A stretch of 64,000 bases of DNA from Halobiforma lacisalsi AJ5 (lineage in GTDB: Archaea > Halobacteriota > Halobacteria > Halobacteriales > Natrialbaceae): the NCBI RefSeq assembly GCF_000226975.2, contig NZ_CP019285.1, forward strand, positions 2,170,001-2,234,000, read 5' to 3'. Below are positions 26,822-34,776 of this stretch, one piece after another (within the stretch, counting starts at the first letter, position 1; each line of letters starts with the position of its first letter). Both the position numbers and the translations under genes were made by a program. Under the pieces are notes generated by a model. That model searched no databases and was not told where the DNA came from. It saw only the letters and a program-made list of their open reading frames with translations.

Positions 26822-27688
26822 TCACTGCCGTTCGTCGGTCGATTCGTTCGTCGTCTCGTTTTCCTCCGAACCGTTCGTCAGCGCCTCCTTCGACGACAGG
26901 GGTGCAGTCGGCTCGTCGGTCTCCCGAGCGGGGGCCGGTGGTTCCGGCGGTTCGAACGCAGCAACGAGCAGTCGACCGAGACGGGTCTCCCGAAGTTCCT
27001 CGAGGTCTCGCTTCGAGCGAGTTCCCAGCGCCGAGAGCACGGCAGCGACGAGATGGGCGGCGAACGAACCCGCTGTCAGTGACGCGGTGAGCGCACTGGT
27101 TACCGCGGACAGTGCGACGACCGGAAGTACCAGCATCGAAAGCACTGCGACCGGACGCGCACGAACGACCGCGGCGGCATCCGCTCCTGCGGCGACGACG
27201 GCGGACCCCGGAACGCCCCGCTCGAGGGCTGCCACCACGCGATCGAGTACGGCGATGACGGGACCGACCGTCCACGTCTCGCGGAGGTCGATCACGATCA
27301 CGTCCGGGTCCGGTTCGGCTGTGAGCCATCGATACAGGAAGGAAGCCATCACGTATCGACGGAACGTCCGTCCCGCCGCTGCGACGCGGGACTGCGAGCC
27401 CGCAGTCCGTACCCGCTCCGCCACCGCCGTCCCCACCGACCACACCCGCGACGATGACCGGACGGCCTCGAGTCGCTCGTGGGGAAGAGATCGAGACCGA
27501 TTCGATCGATCGGCTCTTTCCGACGGCCCGGACTCACAGTCGTGGGATTCGGACTGTGGCGCGTGACCGAAACCACGCCCACGCACGATCGATCCCGCTC
27601 GTGACTGCTCCCACGCGGTCCGAACACGGGCGGCTACCTCGTCGAGCGTTCGGACCGCCGTCGATCGTTCGCGTGCGCTCTCGAGCAT
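26822..27688 (-). CDS. Haloarchaeal membrane protein of unknown function, partner of DUF4330 protein
   Basis: A 288-residue protein. An Arg-rich, soluble N-terminal half of about 110 residues leads to RRYVMASFLYRWLTAEPDPD, then VIVIDLRETWTVGPVIAVLD and two hydrophobic stretches (around residues 185-225, VAVLSMLVLPVVALSAVTSA). The polar tail is rich in Glu, Asn and Thr. It starts one base after the stop of the DUF4330 gene, so the pair is surely an operon. No catalytic motif was recognised. In the neighbourhood of sugar-nucleotide genes an envelope role is plausible, but it is inference. Confidence 0.75.
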   Translation of the reverse strand: MLESARERSTAVRTLDEVAARVRTAWEQSRAGSIVRGRGFGHAPQSESHDCESGPSERADRSNRSRSLPHERLEAVRSSSRVWSVGTAVAERVRTAGSQSRVAAAGRTFRRYVMASFLYRWLTAEPDPDVIVIDLRETWTVGPVIAVLDRVVAALERGVPGSAVVAAGADAAAVVRARPVAVLSMLVLPVVALSAVTSALTASLTAGSFAAHLVAAVLSALGTRSKRDLEELRETRLGRLLVAAFEPPEPPAPARETDEPTAPLSSKEALTNGSEENETTNESTDERQ

Positions 27689-27689
27689 C

Positions 27690-28748
27690 TCAGTCGAGTC
27701 GTGTCACGGTTCCCTCGATCAGCGTCGTTTCGAAATCGAGGATAATTCGGTCGCCGTCACGGATCGATTCGCCGTGGAACTGCAGCCCGGTCTCGGTCTC
27801 CCGTGTCTGCAGTTCGACCGTCAGCGTCACGTTTCCTTCGTCCCTGCGGTCGACGGACTGTACCGTTGCGAGCGTTTCTCCCCGAATGGATTCGGTGAGT
27901 CCCGCCTCGAGCCCGTCCGCGATTTCCGGCGGGACGTCCTCGAGTTCGACGTCGGCGGTCGCGGTCGACGGCTCACCCGGAAGTTCGTCGGTCGCCGGGT
28001 CGACCACCTCGGCGACGAGTTCGTAGCCGTCGAACGGCAGGGTGAACTGGGTCCCGGTCGACACTGGTGCTCCTGCATAGGTCGGTGCCGACGCTCTCGA
28101 GTGGGTGTGCAGGTCGGCGCCGACGAGTACGCGGTACTGGTCCGGCCCGACCGGGTATAGTCGGACGTTCGTGACCGTTGCCGCGGTGTGGTTTCCAAAC
28201 GTTACCGTATCGCCCTCGGTAATCCCCGTAGCCGTTCGTTCCGAGACCGTCGTCTCGAGCAGGACCGGCGTGGTCGTCGTCTCGAGGGACGTTCCGTCGT
28301 CGTCGAGGGCAGTCACTTTGCCCTGTGCGACGTATTCGTCGGTCTCGATCCGGAGGTCCGTCCCGATTCGGGGGTAGTCGCCCGTGACCTCCGCCCGAAC
28401 GACGACGTGGGCGTTCCGCTCGTCGTCGACCGTGGAGGTAACGTGGACGTCCGTTATCGAGAACGTCCCGTCGACGTTCGACTCCTCGTCGGTTACCGCG
28501 AACGAATCACCCGCTTCGACGCGTTCGGCGATGTAGTCGGGCTGGTGCCCCAGGTCGAGCGTGAGGTACTTCGTCTCCGGCTGCTCGACCGGCTCCACGT
28601 CGGAGTCCGGTTCCTGGTCTTCGTCGGACCCCAGGACGCCGACGACCGCAACCCCTGCGACGACGACCGCGAGGACCAGTAAAACGACGAGCGCGTCGAT
28701 GACGTTGACGACGCCGAACAGGTTCCCCTCTTCGTCGATCAATGGCAT
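27690..28748 (-). CDS. DUF4330-family membrane-anchored protein
   Basis: A 352-residue protein that begins MPLIDEEGNLFGVVNVIDAL and continues into one membrane helix, the signature of DUF4330. The long exterior part is beta-rich and acidic, with repeated small-domain segments such as TDLRIETDEYVAQGKVTAL and GDTVTFGNHTAATVTNV. In bacteria and archaea DUF4330 genes often lie in polysaccharide or glycosylation clusters, which fits the AglF-type gene upstream. It is translationally adjacent to the membrane protein downstream. Biochemical function is not known. Confidence 0.82.
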   Translation of the reverse strand: MPLIDEEGNLFGVVNVIDALVVLLVLAVVVAGVAVVGVLGSDEDQEPDSDVEPVEQPETKYLTLDLGHQPDYIAERVEAGDSFAVTDEESNVDGTFSITDVHVTSTVDDERNAHVVVRAEVTGDYPRIGTDLRIETDEYVAQGKVTALDDDGTSLETTTTPVLLETTVSERTATGITEGDTVTFGNHTAATVTNVRLYPVGPDQYRVLVGADLHTHSRASAPTYAGAPVSTGTQFTLPFDGYELVAEVVDPATDELPGEPSTATADVELEDVPPEIADGLEAGLTESIRGETLATVQSVDRRDEGNVTLTVELQTRETETGLQFHGESIRDGDRIILDFETTLIEGTVTRLD

Positions 28749-28905
28749 GGCTTCCTCCGAATCGTGATCGAAGCGGCTCGAGTCGAGGCTGCAGCCGTGT
28801 CTACACCGGTGTTCATATTGGGAGGTGTACCGTCTGTATCATCACGACTGGGTGAGACGAACGCGCCCATTTCGGCAACGGTGACGGGTTCGATTCCCCT
28901 CCCCT

Positions 28906-29670
28906 TCATCCCTCGGATGCCTCGGACGTGCTCTCGGGCGAAGGCTGGGCCCCGTCTCGTTCGTCTTGCAACCGACGTTCGGCCTCCTCGCGGTCCTCCG
29001 GGTAGCCGACGTCGATCCGCCAGCCGTCCATCCGGATCGCATCGATCGTCCGACCGGACTGGATCAGCAAGTCGATCGCCTCGCTGAGTTCGTACTCGCC
29101 GCGGTCGCTGGGCTGGACCAGGTGACAGGCGTGAAAGATCGCCGGCGTGAACGTGTAGAACCCGGTCATCACCAGATTAGAGGGTGGATCGTCGGGTTTC
29201 TCGACGACGTCGGTGATCTCGCCGTACTCGTTGGTGTCACAGACCCCGTATCGGGAGGCCTCCTCCCAGGGCACTTCTTCGACGAGGAACGCCGCGTCGG
29301 CTCGCTGCTCCCGCTGGCGGTTGACCACGTCCTCGAGGTTCGCCTGGAAGATGTTGTCTCCGAGCATGAGCACGAACTCCTCGTCGATGTGGTCCTCGAC
29401 GGTGAGCAGGGCGTGAGCCAGTCCCTTCTGTTCGCGCTGGTGGGTGTACGTGATCGGCACGCCCCGGAACTCGTCCCCGTAGTGTTCGATGATTTGCTCC
29501 TTTTCGTAGCCGACGACGACGACGAGTTCCTCGGCGCCGAGGTCGACGACTTGCTGGAAACAGTGCGTGAGAATGGGTTTCCCGTCGACTTCGACCATTC
29601 CCTTCGGTTTGTCATCGGTCAGCGGCCGCAGCCGCGTCCCCTTTCCGGCTGCGAGTACGACAGCTTGCAT
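28906..29670 (-). CDS. Sugar-1-phosphate nucleotidyltransferase, AglF/UTP-glucose-1-phosphate uridylyltransferase type
   Basis: A 254-residue enzyme with the nucleotidyltransferase signature LAAGKGTRLRPLT at residues 5-17, the KPKGM lysine, a LGDNIF metal-binding aspartate and VEKPDDPPSN before the sugar-binding part. It should make a UDP- or dTDP-sugar from a hexose 1-phosphate. The closest described type is haloarchaeal AglF, which supplies UDP-glucose for N-glycosylation of the S-layer. The open frame continues 500 bp upstream, but the family start and a TATA-like element 28 bp before it place the ATG at 29670. The short acidic C-terminus is variable. Confidence 0.87.
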   Translation of the reverse strand: MQAVVLAAGKGTRLRPLTDDKPKGMVEVDGKPILTHCFQQVVDLGAEELVVVVGYEKEQIIEHYGDEFRGVPITYTHQREQKGLAHALLTVEDHIDEEFVLMLGDNIFQANLEDVVNRQREQRADAAFLVEEVPWEEASRYGVCDTNEYGEITDVVEKPDDPPSNLVMTGFYTFTPAIFHACHLVQPSDRGEYELSEAIDLLIQSGRTIDAIRMDGWRIDVGYPEDREEAERRLQDERDGAQPSPESTSEASEG

Positions 29671-29693
29671 AATTCGATTCGACCAACTGGAGT

Positions 29694-29702
29694 TACATAT
29701 GT
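29694..29702 (-). promoter_or_regulatory. TATA-like element of the AglF-type gene
   Basis: ACATATGTA in a G/C-rich context, centred 28 bp before the ATG at 29670, fitting a leaderless start. Confidence 0.5.
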
Positions 29703-29780
29703 CTTCTTGCTTGGCGTACCAGTTCGATCGCATCCCTCCCCCAGCCGCGACGAACGGTTCGATCGTCACACGGCGGTCTT

Positions 29781-30266
29781 TCATCGGGTTCGATAGCGGT
29801 CGATGGAGGCCACGACGGCCGCGAGCGCTCCTGCCGACAGGAGTACCCACGGATCCGACGACACGTAGAGGTTCGGCGTCGGGTGCCGAAGCCAGGTGAC
29901 CGGATACAGCCACGCACCCGCCGCTCCGTCCGCATACACCTTCAGCGCATCGACGAACAGGTGCGAGAGACCCCCGGCGAGCAACACGCCGAACGCCCGC
30001 CGGTGTTCGTCGGCGACGACGACCGCTCCGACACCCGCCAGCAGGAGCGTTCCCCCGAGGGTGTGAATCGCGCCGATACGAAACGGCACGCCGAACGCGG
30101 CCTCGAGCGACGCGTCGGAGACGAACAGTCCGATCCGATTGAGATCGGGCAAGAGCGCGCCGATCGTTCCGACGGCGACCCACCGTTTCGTGAGCCAGTC
30201 GAGTTTCCAGCTCGCGACGGTAAAACAGACGTAGGCCACGAGAACGTGGGAGAGGAGTTCAGCCAC
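29781..30266 (-). CDS. DUF457/YdjM-like membrane-bound metal-dependent hydrolase
   Basis: A 161-residue protein with four or five hydrophobic segments. Likely metal ligands are spread between helices: His7 in MAELLSHVLVAY, Asp in LLPDLNRI, His in GAIHTLGGTLL and the GLSHLFVDALKV segment with His and Asp. This arrangement is that of the YdjM/DUF457 family of inner-membrane putative hydrolases, related to phosphatase-like membrane enzymes. It is the last gene of a three-gene set with the 206-residue protein (6 bp gap) and the VanZ-like protein. Confidence 0.82.
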   Translation of the reverse strand: MAELLSHVLVAYVCFTVASWKLDWLTKRWVAVGTIGALLPDLNRIGLFVSDASLEAAFGVPFRIGAIHTLGGTLLLAGVGAVVVADEHRRAFGVLLAGGLSHLFVDALKVYADGAAGAWLYPVTWLRHPTPNLYVSSDPWVLLSAGALAAVVASIDRYRTR

Positions 30267-30272
30267 GGAGTC

Positions 30273-30893
30273 TCACCCGTTCCGGCTCCCGTTCGGTCGC
30301 TGCTCAGGTTCTACGTCCGCCCCGATACGTTCCGTTTTCCCTGCGGTCCGCGGTTCGAACCCGAGCCGTCGACCGTCTAGCCGCCAGTGCCGGAAGAAGT
30401 ACCCCACCGCAAGCAGGATTCCGAGGACGGACGTCCCGTGCTTGTACGTCGCGGCGTCCGGGCCCGGGTTGACCACGACTACCTCGTCGGCCGTCATCGA
30501 ACGATCCGCCTCGAGTTCGCCGTAGACCTGTACGACCCCGCCCGGTTCGACGGCGGATGGATCGAGGGGCGTCGCTTTGCCCCGGATCGAATCGGTCCCG
30601 GGAGAGTCGACGGTGGTCCCCTTCGGGTCGGACCCGACGTCGACCTCGAGTTCCGCCACCACCTCGTCCGCGGAGTCGGTGACGTGAATTTCCATCGTCT
30701 CGTCCGGGTTGACGTCCTGTACCTCGCCGAACAGGAGCACCTGATCGTCGACGTGGCGATCGTACTCCGCGTCGAGTTGCTCCCCGGTCGGGTGCGGCCA
30801 GTTCTCCTCGTAGGTGGCTCCGTAGTGAACGCACAGCCCCACCACCCCGGCGAGCAGGACGACGGCGACGGTCGCTCTGACTGCGAGACGCAT
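30273..30893 (-). CDS. Two-helix membrane protein with an OB-like extracellular domain
   Basis: A 206-residue protein. An N-terminal hydrophobic segment (residues 5-26, VRATVAVVLLAGVVGLCVHY) is followed by an external domain of about 115 residues with short strands (DDQVLLFGEVQDVNPDETME, GVVQVYGELEADRSMTADEV) that look like an OB-type barrel. A second hydrophobic segment near residues 158-174 precedes a basic tail. The C-terminal segment after the second helix would be cytoplasmic. It lies between the VanZ-like and DUF457 genes. Not recognised further. Confidence 0.72.
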   Translation of the reverse strand: MRLAVRATVAVVLLAGVVGLCVHYGATYEENWPHPTGEQLDAEYDRHVDDQVLLFGEVQDVNPDETMEIHVTDSADEVVAELEVDVGSDPKGTTVDSPGTDSIRGKATPLDPSAVEPGGVVQVYGELEADRSMTADEVVVVNPGPDAATYKHGTSVLGILLAVGYFFRHWRLDGRRLGFEPRTAGKTERIGADVEPEQRPNGSRNG

Positions 30894-30921
30894 TCCGTTC
30901 GTCTACGTGCTCGCGGATTTC

Positions 30922-31494
30922 TCACTTGACCGTTCCGTTTTCCGTTTCCCCACTGCCCGCCGATCCGGGGTCGTCGGGCGACTGCTCGAGGAAACGGACC
31001 GCTGCGCCGGAACGTTTCCGGAGGACGGGCAGGACGGTGACGGGAACGAACTCGACTCGGCGCTCGAGGCCGTACCAGATCGACACGGCAGTCGCGCCGA
31101 GTCCGTTGACGATCGCGTCGATCGGGGAACCGACACGGGCCGGATGCGACAGCTGTGCGACCTCGAGTGCCCCGCCGAACCCAGCCACGACGAGCACCAC
31201 GACCAGTCCCTCTCGCGGCTCCAACCCTCGATCGTCAACCAGTGTGTAACCGAGGGTGACAGCGAGCGTCGCGTACGCCAGCGCGTGCTGGTGGGTGGAG
31301 CGTGGGAGCCGCTCGAGTCCAGTCGCGTACAATCCGCTGGTGGTGACGGCCGGGTCGGGGAGCAACACTCCCGTTCCGGGCCAGGAGAACGCGGGCGGCG
31401 TCGTAACGAGGGACCAGTAACAGATCGCCGCGGCGACGACGCCGGTCGTCGTCCAACGCACGGATCGTGGGAAGAGCGGGAACCTGACCGCCAC
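30922..31494 (-). CDS. VanZ-family membrane protein
   Basis: A 190-residue protein with four hydrophobic segments. The middle has STHQHALAYATLAVTLGYTL and the later part has ALEVAQLSHPARVGSPIDAI followed by NGLGA, the EvaQ-R-S-D-NxxG pattern of VanZ. VanZ-like proteins are found in envelope contexts; the biochemical role is not established. A TATA-like element (CTTTACTA, minus strand, 31521-31528) lies about 31 bp before the start, making this the likely first gene of the three-gene operon. Confidence 0.75.
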   Translation of the reverse strand: MAVRFPLFPRSVRWTTTGVVAAAICYWSLVTTPPAFSWPGTGVLLPDPAVTTSGLYATGLERLPRSTHQHALAYATLAVTLGYTLVDDRGLEPREGLVVVLVVAGFGGALEVAQLSHPARVGSPIDAIVNGLGATAVSIWYGLERRVEFVPVTVLPVLRKRSGAAVRFLEQSPDDPGSAGSGETENGTVK

Positions 31495-31688
31495 GTACGT
31501 CGTGGCTTCTCCTATCGAATTAGTAAAGAACGAACTGCGATCGTTCAGGCGGTGGTTTCCGTGCTATCCGGCCGGACTGCCTTCCCGGTGGGGACATGGT
31601 CCGTCGAAAGGAACCGGAGAACGTCGACGTCCGACACGGTGGTTCGATATACCGACGCCCCTTCGAAGACGGTCGCCCCGCTCACTGC

Positions 31689-33491
31689 TCACTCGACTGT
31701 CACGCTCTTCGCCAGGTTCCGTGGTTTGTCGATCGACCGTCCCATGAGATTGGCGACCCAGTAGGAGACGAGTTGCAACTGGACGTTCGCGACGACGGCC
31801 GCACCGACGTCGTCGGTCGCCGGAATCTCGAGCACGTAGTCGGCGTACCGCTCGGCTTCTGATCGTCCGTCGGTGACGACCACGACCGGCGCGTCGCGTG
31901 CCTCGACCTCCTTGATGTTCGAGATCGTCTTCCGTGCGGTCTCCCCGTCGCCGGTCACGACCGCGAACACGGGCGTTTCGTCCGTCACCAGCGCGAGCGG
32001 ACCGTGTTTCAGTTCGCCGGCAGCGAATCCCTCCGCGTGTTCGTACGTGATCTCCTTGAACTTCAGCGCACCCTCGAGGGCGACCGGGTAAGCCAGCCCG
32101 CGGCCGATAAACAGGAAGGCGTCGGAGCCGACCAGTTCCTCCGCGACGGTCTTCGCGTCCGAGGTATCGAGCACCGTCTGTACCTGGTCGGGGACCGACC
32201 GGAGCGCCTCGATCGCGTCGTAAGAGAGGCCGCCGTTCAACTGCCCGGCCAGCAGGGTGAGCGCGATCTGCTGGCTGGCGAAGGTCTTCGTCGCCGCCAC
32301 GCCGATCTCCGGGCCGGCACGGATATACAGCGTGTCGTCACAGACACGCGTCACGGAACTGCCGACGGTGTTAGTGACGGCGAGCGTCCGGGCCCCCGAG
32401 CGCTTCGCTTCCCGGAGCGCCCGCAGGGTATCCGCGGTCTCGCCGCTCTGGGTGACACCGACGACCAGCGTTTCCCCGTCGACCGGAACTCGATCGGCCG
32501 CGTACTCGCTCGCGACGTACGCGTTCGCGCGCATACCGCGCTCGCGACAGATCGTCGCCGCGTGCACGGCGGCGTGATACGAGGTCCCACAGGCGACGAA
32601 CTGGATCGGGCCGTCGTGCTCGAGCCCGTCGAGGTCGTCGAGCGTGATCTCGCCCGCTAGCTCGTCGACCCGTCCGCGGAGACACTGGCGGAGCGCGGTC
32701 GGCTGCTCGTGGATCTCCTTGAGCATGTAGTGGTCGTAGCCACTCTTGCCGGTGTCTTCGGCGTCCCAGTCGACGGTTTCGACCGGCTTCTCGACGACCT
32801 CCCCGTCGGCGTCGGTGATCCGCCGCCCCGTCGCCGAGAGCCGGACGAACTCGCCGTCGTCGACGTAGATGACTCGATCCGTGTGATCGATAAACGCTGG
32901 CACGTCGCTCGCGAGGTAGTGGCCATCGTCGCCGACGCCGACGACCAGCGGCGACTCGTTTCGCGCGGCGAAGATCTCGTCCCCGCCGGCGACGACCGCC
33001 GCGATCGCGTAGCTTCCCTCGAGCCGGTCGATCGCCCGCCGAAAGGCCTGTTCGGGATCGTCGCCGGCCTCGAGGTGTGAAGCGATCAGGTGCGGCACGA
33101 CTTCGGTATCCGTCTCGCTGTCGAAGGAGACACCCGCATCGGTCAGTTCGTCCCGCAGTTCCTGGTAGTTCTCGACGATCCCGTTGTGAACGACCGCGAC
33201 GCGACCCTCGGTGTCGGTGTGGGGGTGAGCGTTCGCGTCCGACGGCGGGCCGTGCGTGCTCCAGCGGGTGTGGCCGATACCGGTCCGTTCCCCGCGAAGG
33301 GACTCCTCGGGAAGCGTCGACCGGAGTTCGGACAGCTCGCCCTCGGATTTGTGGACCGAAAGCGACGCGTTCGCGAGGGCGACCCCCGCCGAGTCGTACC
33401 CACGATACTCGAGCGTCGAGAGCCCGTTCAGCAGGACCTCGAGGGCGTCCGGCCCGTCGTCGACGCCGACGTAACCGACGATTCCACACAT
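31689..33491 (-). CDS. glmS: Glutamine--fructose-6-phosphate aminotransferase (isomerizing)
   Basis: A 600-residue enzyme that makes glucosamine 6-phosphate from fructose 6-phosphate and glutamine. The N-terminal Ntn glutaminase begins with the catalytic Cys2 (MCGIVGYVG), and the HTRWSTHGPPSDANAHPH signature follows. Two SIS sugar-isomerase domains occupy residues about 270-600, with FVACGTSYHA and VVGVTQSGETADT. The C-terminus ends with KPRNLAKSVTVE, as in all GlmS proteins. It starts three bases after the stop of glmU, so the two form an operon supplying UDP-GlcNAc for N-glycans and other envelope polymers. Confidence 0.96.
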   Translation of the reverse strand: MCGIVGYVGVDDGPDALEVLLNGLSTLEYRGYDSAGVALANASLSVHKSEGELSELRSTLPEESLRGERTGIGHTRWSTHGPPSDANAHPHTDTEGRVAVVHNGIVENYQELRDELTDAGVSFDSETDTEVVPHLIASHLEAGDDPEQAFRRAIDRLEGSYAIAAVVAGGDEIFAARNESPLVVGVGDDGHYLASDVPAFIDHTDRVIYVDDGEFVRLSATGRRITDADGEVVEKPVETVDWDAEDTGKSGYDHYMLKEIHEQPTALRQCLRGRVDELAGEITLDDLDGLEHDGPIQFVACGTSYHAAVHAATICRERGMRANAYVASEYAADRVPVDGETLVVGVTQSGETADTLRALREAKRSGARTLAVTNTVGSSVTRVCDDTLYIRAGPEIGVAATKTFASQQIALTLLAGQLNGGLSYDAIEALRSVPDQVQTVLDTSDAKTVAEELVGSDAFLFIGRGLAYPVALEGALKFKEITYEHAEGFAAGELKHGPLALVTDETPVFAVVTGDGETARKTISNIKEVEARDAPVVVVTDGRSEAERYADYVLEIPATDDVGAAVVANVQLQLVSYWVANLMGRSIDKPRNLAKSVTVE

Positions 33492-33494
33492 CGC

Positions 33495-34670
33495 TTACCG
33501 GACCTCCGTTTCCGAGTCGACCGAGCCCCGGACCGTCGCTCCGGCGTGGATCGTCGCCTCCGCGCCGACGATCGTTCCGGGGGCGTAGGTGACGCCCCCC
33601 TCGTCCCGGGTCCGATCGGCGATCAACGCTCCAAGGCGTTCGTCCCGGTGGACCGTCGAGTCGACGCGGACGTCACCCGGCCCGCCGACGACTGCCGATC
33701 CGGGACCGATCCGGACGCCGCGGCCGGTAACGCAGTCGATCGCGGTCGCGTTCGACCCGATTCGCGAGTCCGCGTCGACGACGCTGCGCCGGACCGTCGC
33801 GTTCGAGCCGACGGTCACGTTCTGTCCGAGACAGACGTTCGGCCCGACGACGGCACCGGCGTTGATCACGCAGTCCGGGCCGACGACCGCCGGTTCCACG
33901 ATCGTCGCCGTTCCGTGAACGCGCGCCGACGACGCGACCGATCCGGTCACCGTTCCGGTCTCGAAGAGGGTCTCGGCGACCTCGAGCAGGTCCCAGGGGT
34001 AGGTCGCGTCGATCCAGATCCCCTCGCTCGCCGCCGCCCTGACCGTCCGGTCGTCGACCAGCGCCTCGAGGCCGTCGACCAGCGAGAACTCGCCGGCGGT
34101 GGGTTCGACGTCGGTCATCGCCTCGACGGCCTCGGCCTCGAGCGCGTAGACGCCCGCGTTGAGTCGGTACGTTCGGTCGTCGGTCGGGTTTTCGACGATC
34201 TCGGAGACCGTTCCATCGGCGTCGACGATGGCGCCGCCGTACTCCGCGAGGTCGTCGTGACCGATGACGCCGAGGGTCGCGACCGCGTCGGGGTCGGTCT
34301 CATGAGTCGAGATCACGTCGCCGACGATCTTCCGGTCGACCAGCTGGTCGCCGTTTACGACGAGCGTCCGCTCCTCGACCGTCGATGCCGCGACGGCGAG
34401 GGCGTGACCGCTGCCCAGCTGGTGTTCCTGTACGACGTACTCTATCGGCACGTCCCGGTAGGAGGGGCCGAAGTGGGACTGGACCGCCGACCGGCCGTAG
34501 CCGACGACGACTGTCAGTTCCTCGATTCCGGCCGCGACGAGCTCGTCGAAGACGTGCTCGAGGATCGGTTTGGTACCGGCGGGAAGCATGGGCTTCGGCC
34601 GGTGTCGCGTCAGCGGCCGGAGCCGTTTCCCCTCTCCCGCGGCCAGGACGATAGCGGATCGGACGGACAT
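33495..34670 (-). CDS. glmU: Bifunctional sugar-1-phosphate nucleotidyltransferase/acetyltransferase (GlmU-like)
   Basis: A 391-residue two-domain enzyme. The nucleotidyltransferase domain starts LAAGEGKRLRPLTRHRPKPM and includes VNGDQLVD. From about residue 240 the sequence shows the hexapeptide pattern of a left-handed beta helix (VVGPDCVINAGAVVGPNV and others), the acetyltransferase fold. Together the two would convert GlcN-1-P to UDP-GlcNAc; alternative nucleotide sugars are possible because archaeal members vary. It lies directly upstream of glmS. An in-frame ATG at 34691 would add seven residues; 34670 is chosen because it starts just before the first strand. Confidence 0.88.
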   Translation of the reverse strand: MSVRSAIVLAAGEGKRLRPLTRHRPKPMLPAGTKPILEHVFDELVAAGIEELTVVVGYGRSAVQSHFGPSYRDVPIEYVVQEHQLGSGHALAVAASTVEERTLVVNGDQLVDRKIVGDVISTHETDPDAVATLGVIGHDDLAEYGGAIVDADGTVSEIVENPTDDRTYRLNAGVYALEAEAVEAMTDVEPTAGEFSLVDGLEALVDDRTVRAAASEGIWIDATYPWDLLEVAETLFETGTVTGSVASSARVHGTATIVEPAVVGPDCVINAGAVVGPNVCLGQNVTVGSNATVRRSVVDADSRIGSNATAIDCVTGRGVRIGPGSAVVGGPGDVRVDSTVHRDERLGALIADRTRDEGGVTYAPGTIVGAEATIHAGATVRGSVDSETEVR

Positions 34671-34776
34671 CGAACGCGTTTCTCGTGGCATCCAGTGTAC
34701 GTCTTGTGGTATGTCTCCCGCTGGAACCCGTAAGGGTAGTGGCCGATCGGGACTGCCTCGACTCCCGAAGCCGGGA

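Noticed and set aside
28906..30183. 425-codon extension of the AglF-type frame
   Set aside because: Residues before MQAVVLAAG are Arg-rich and antiparallel to nothing known, and they overlap the DUF457 gene in another frame.
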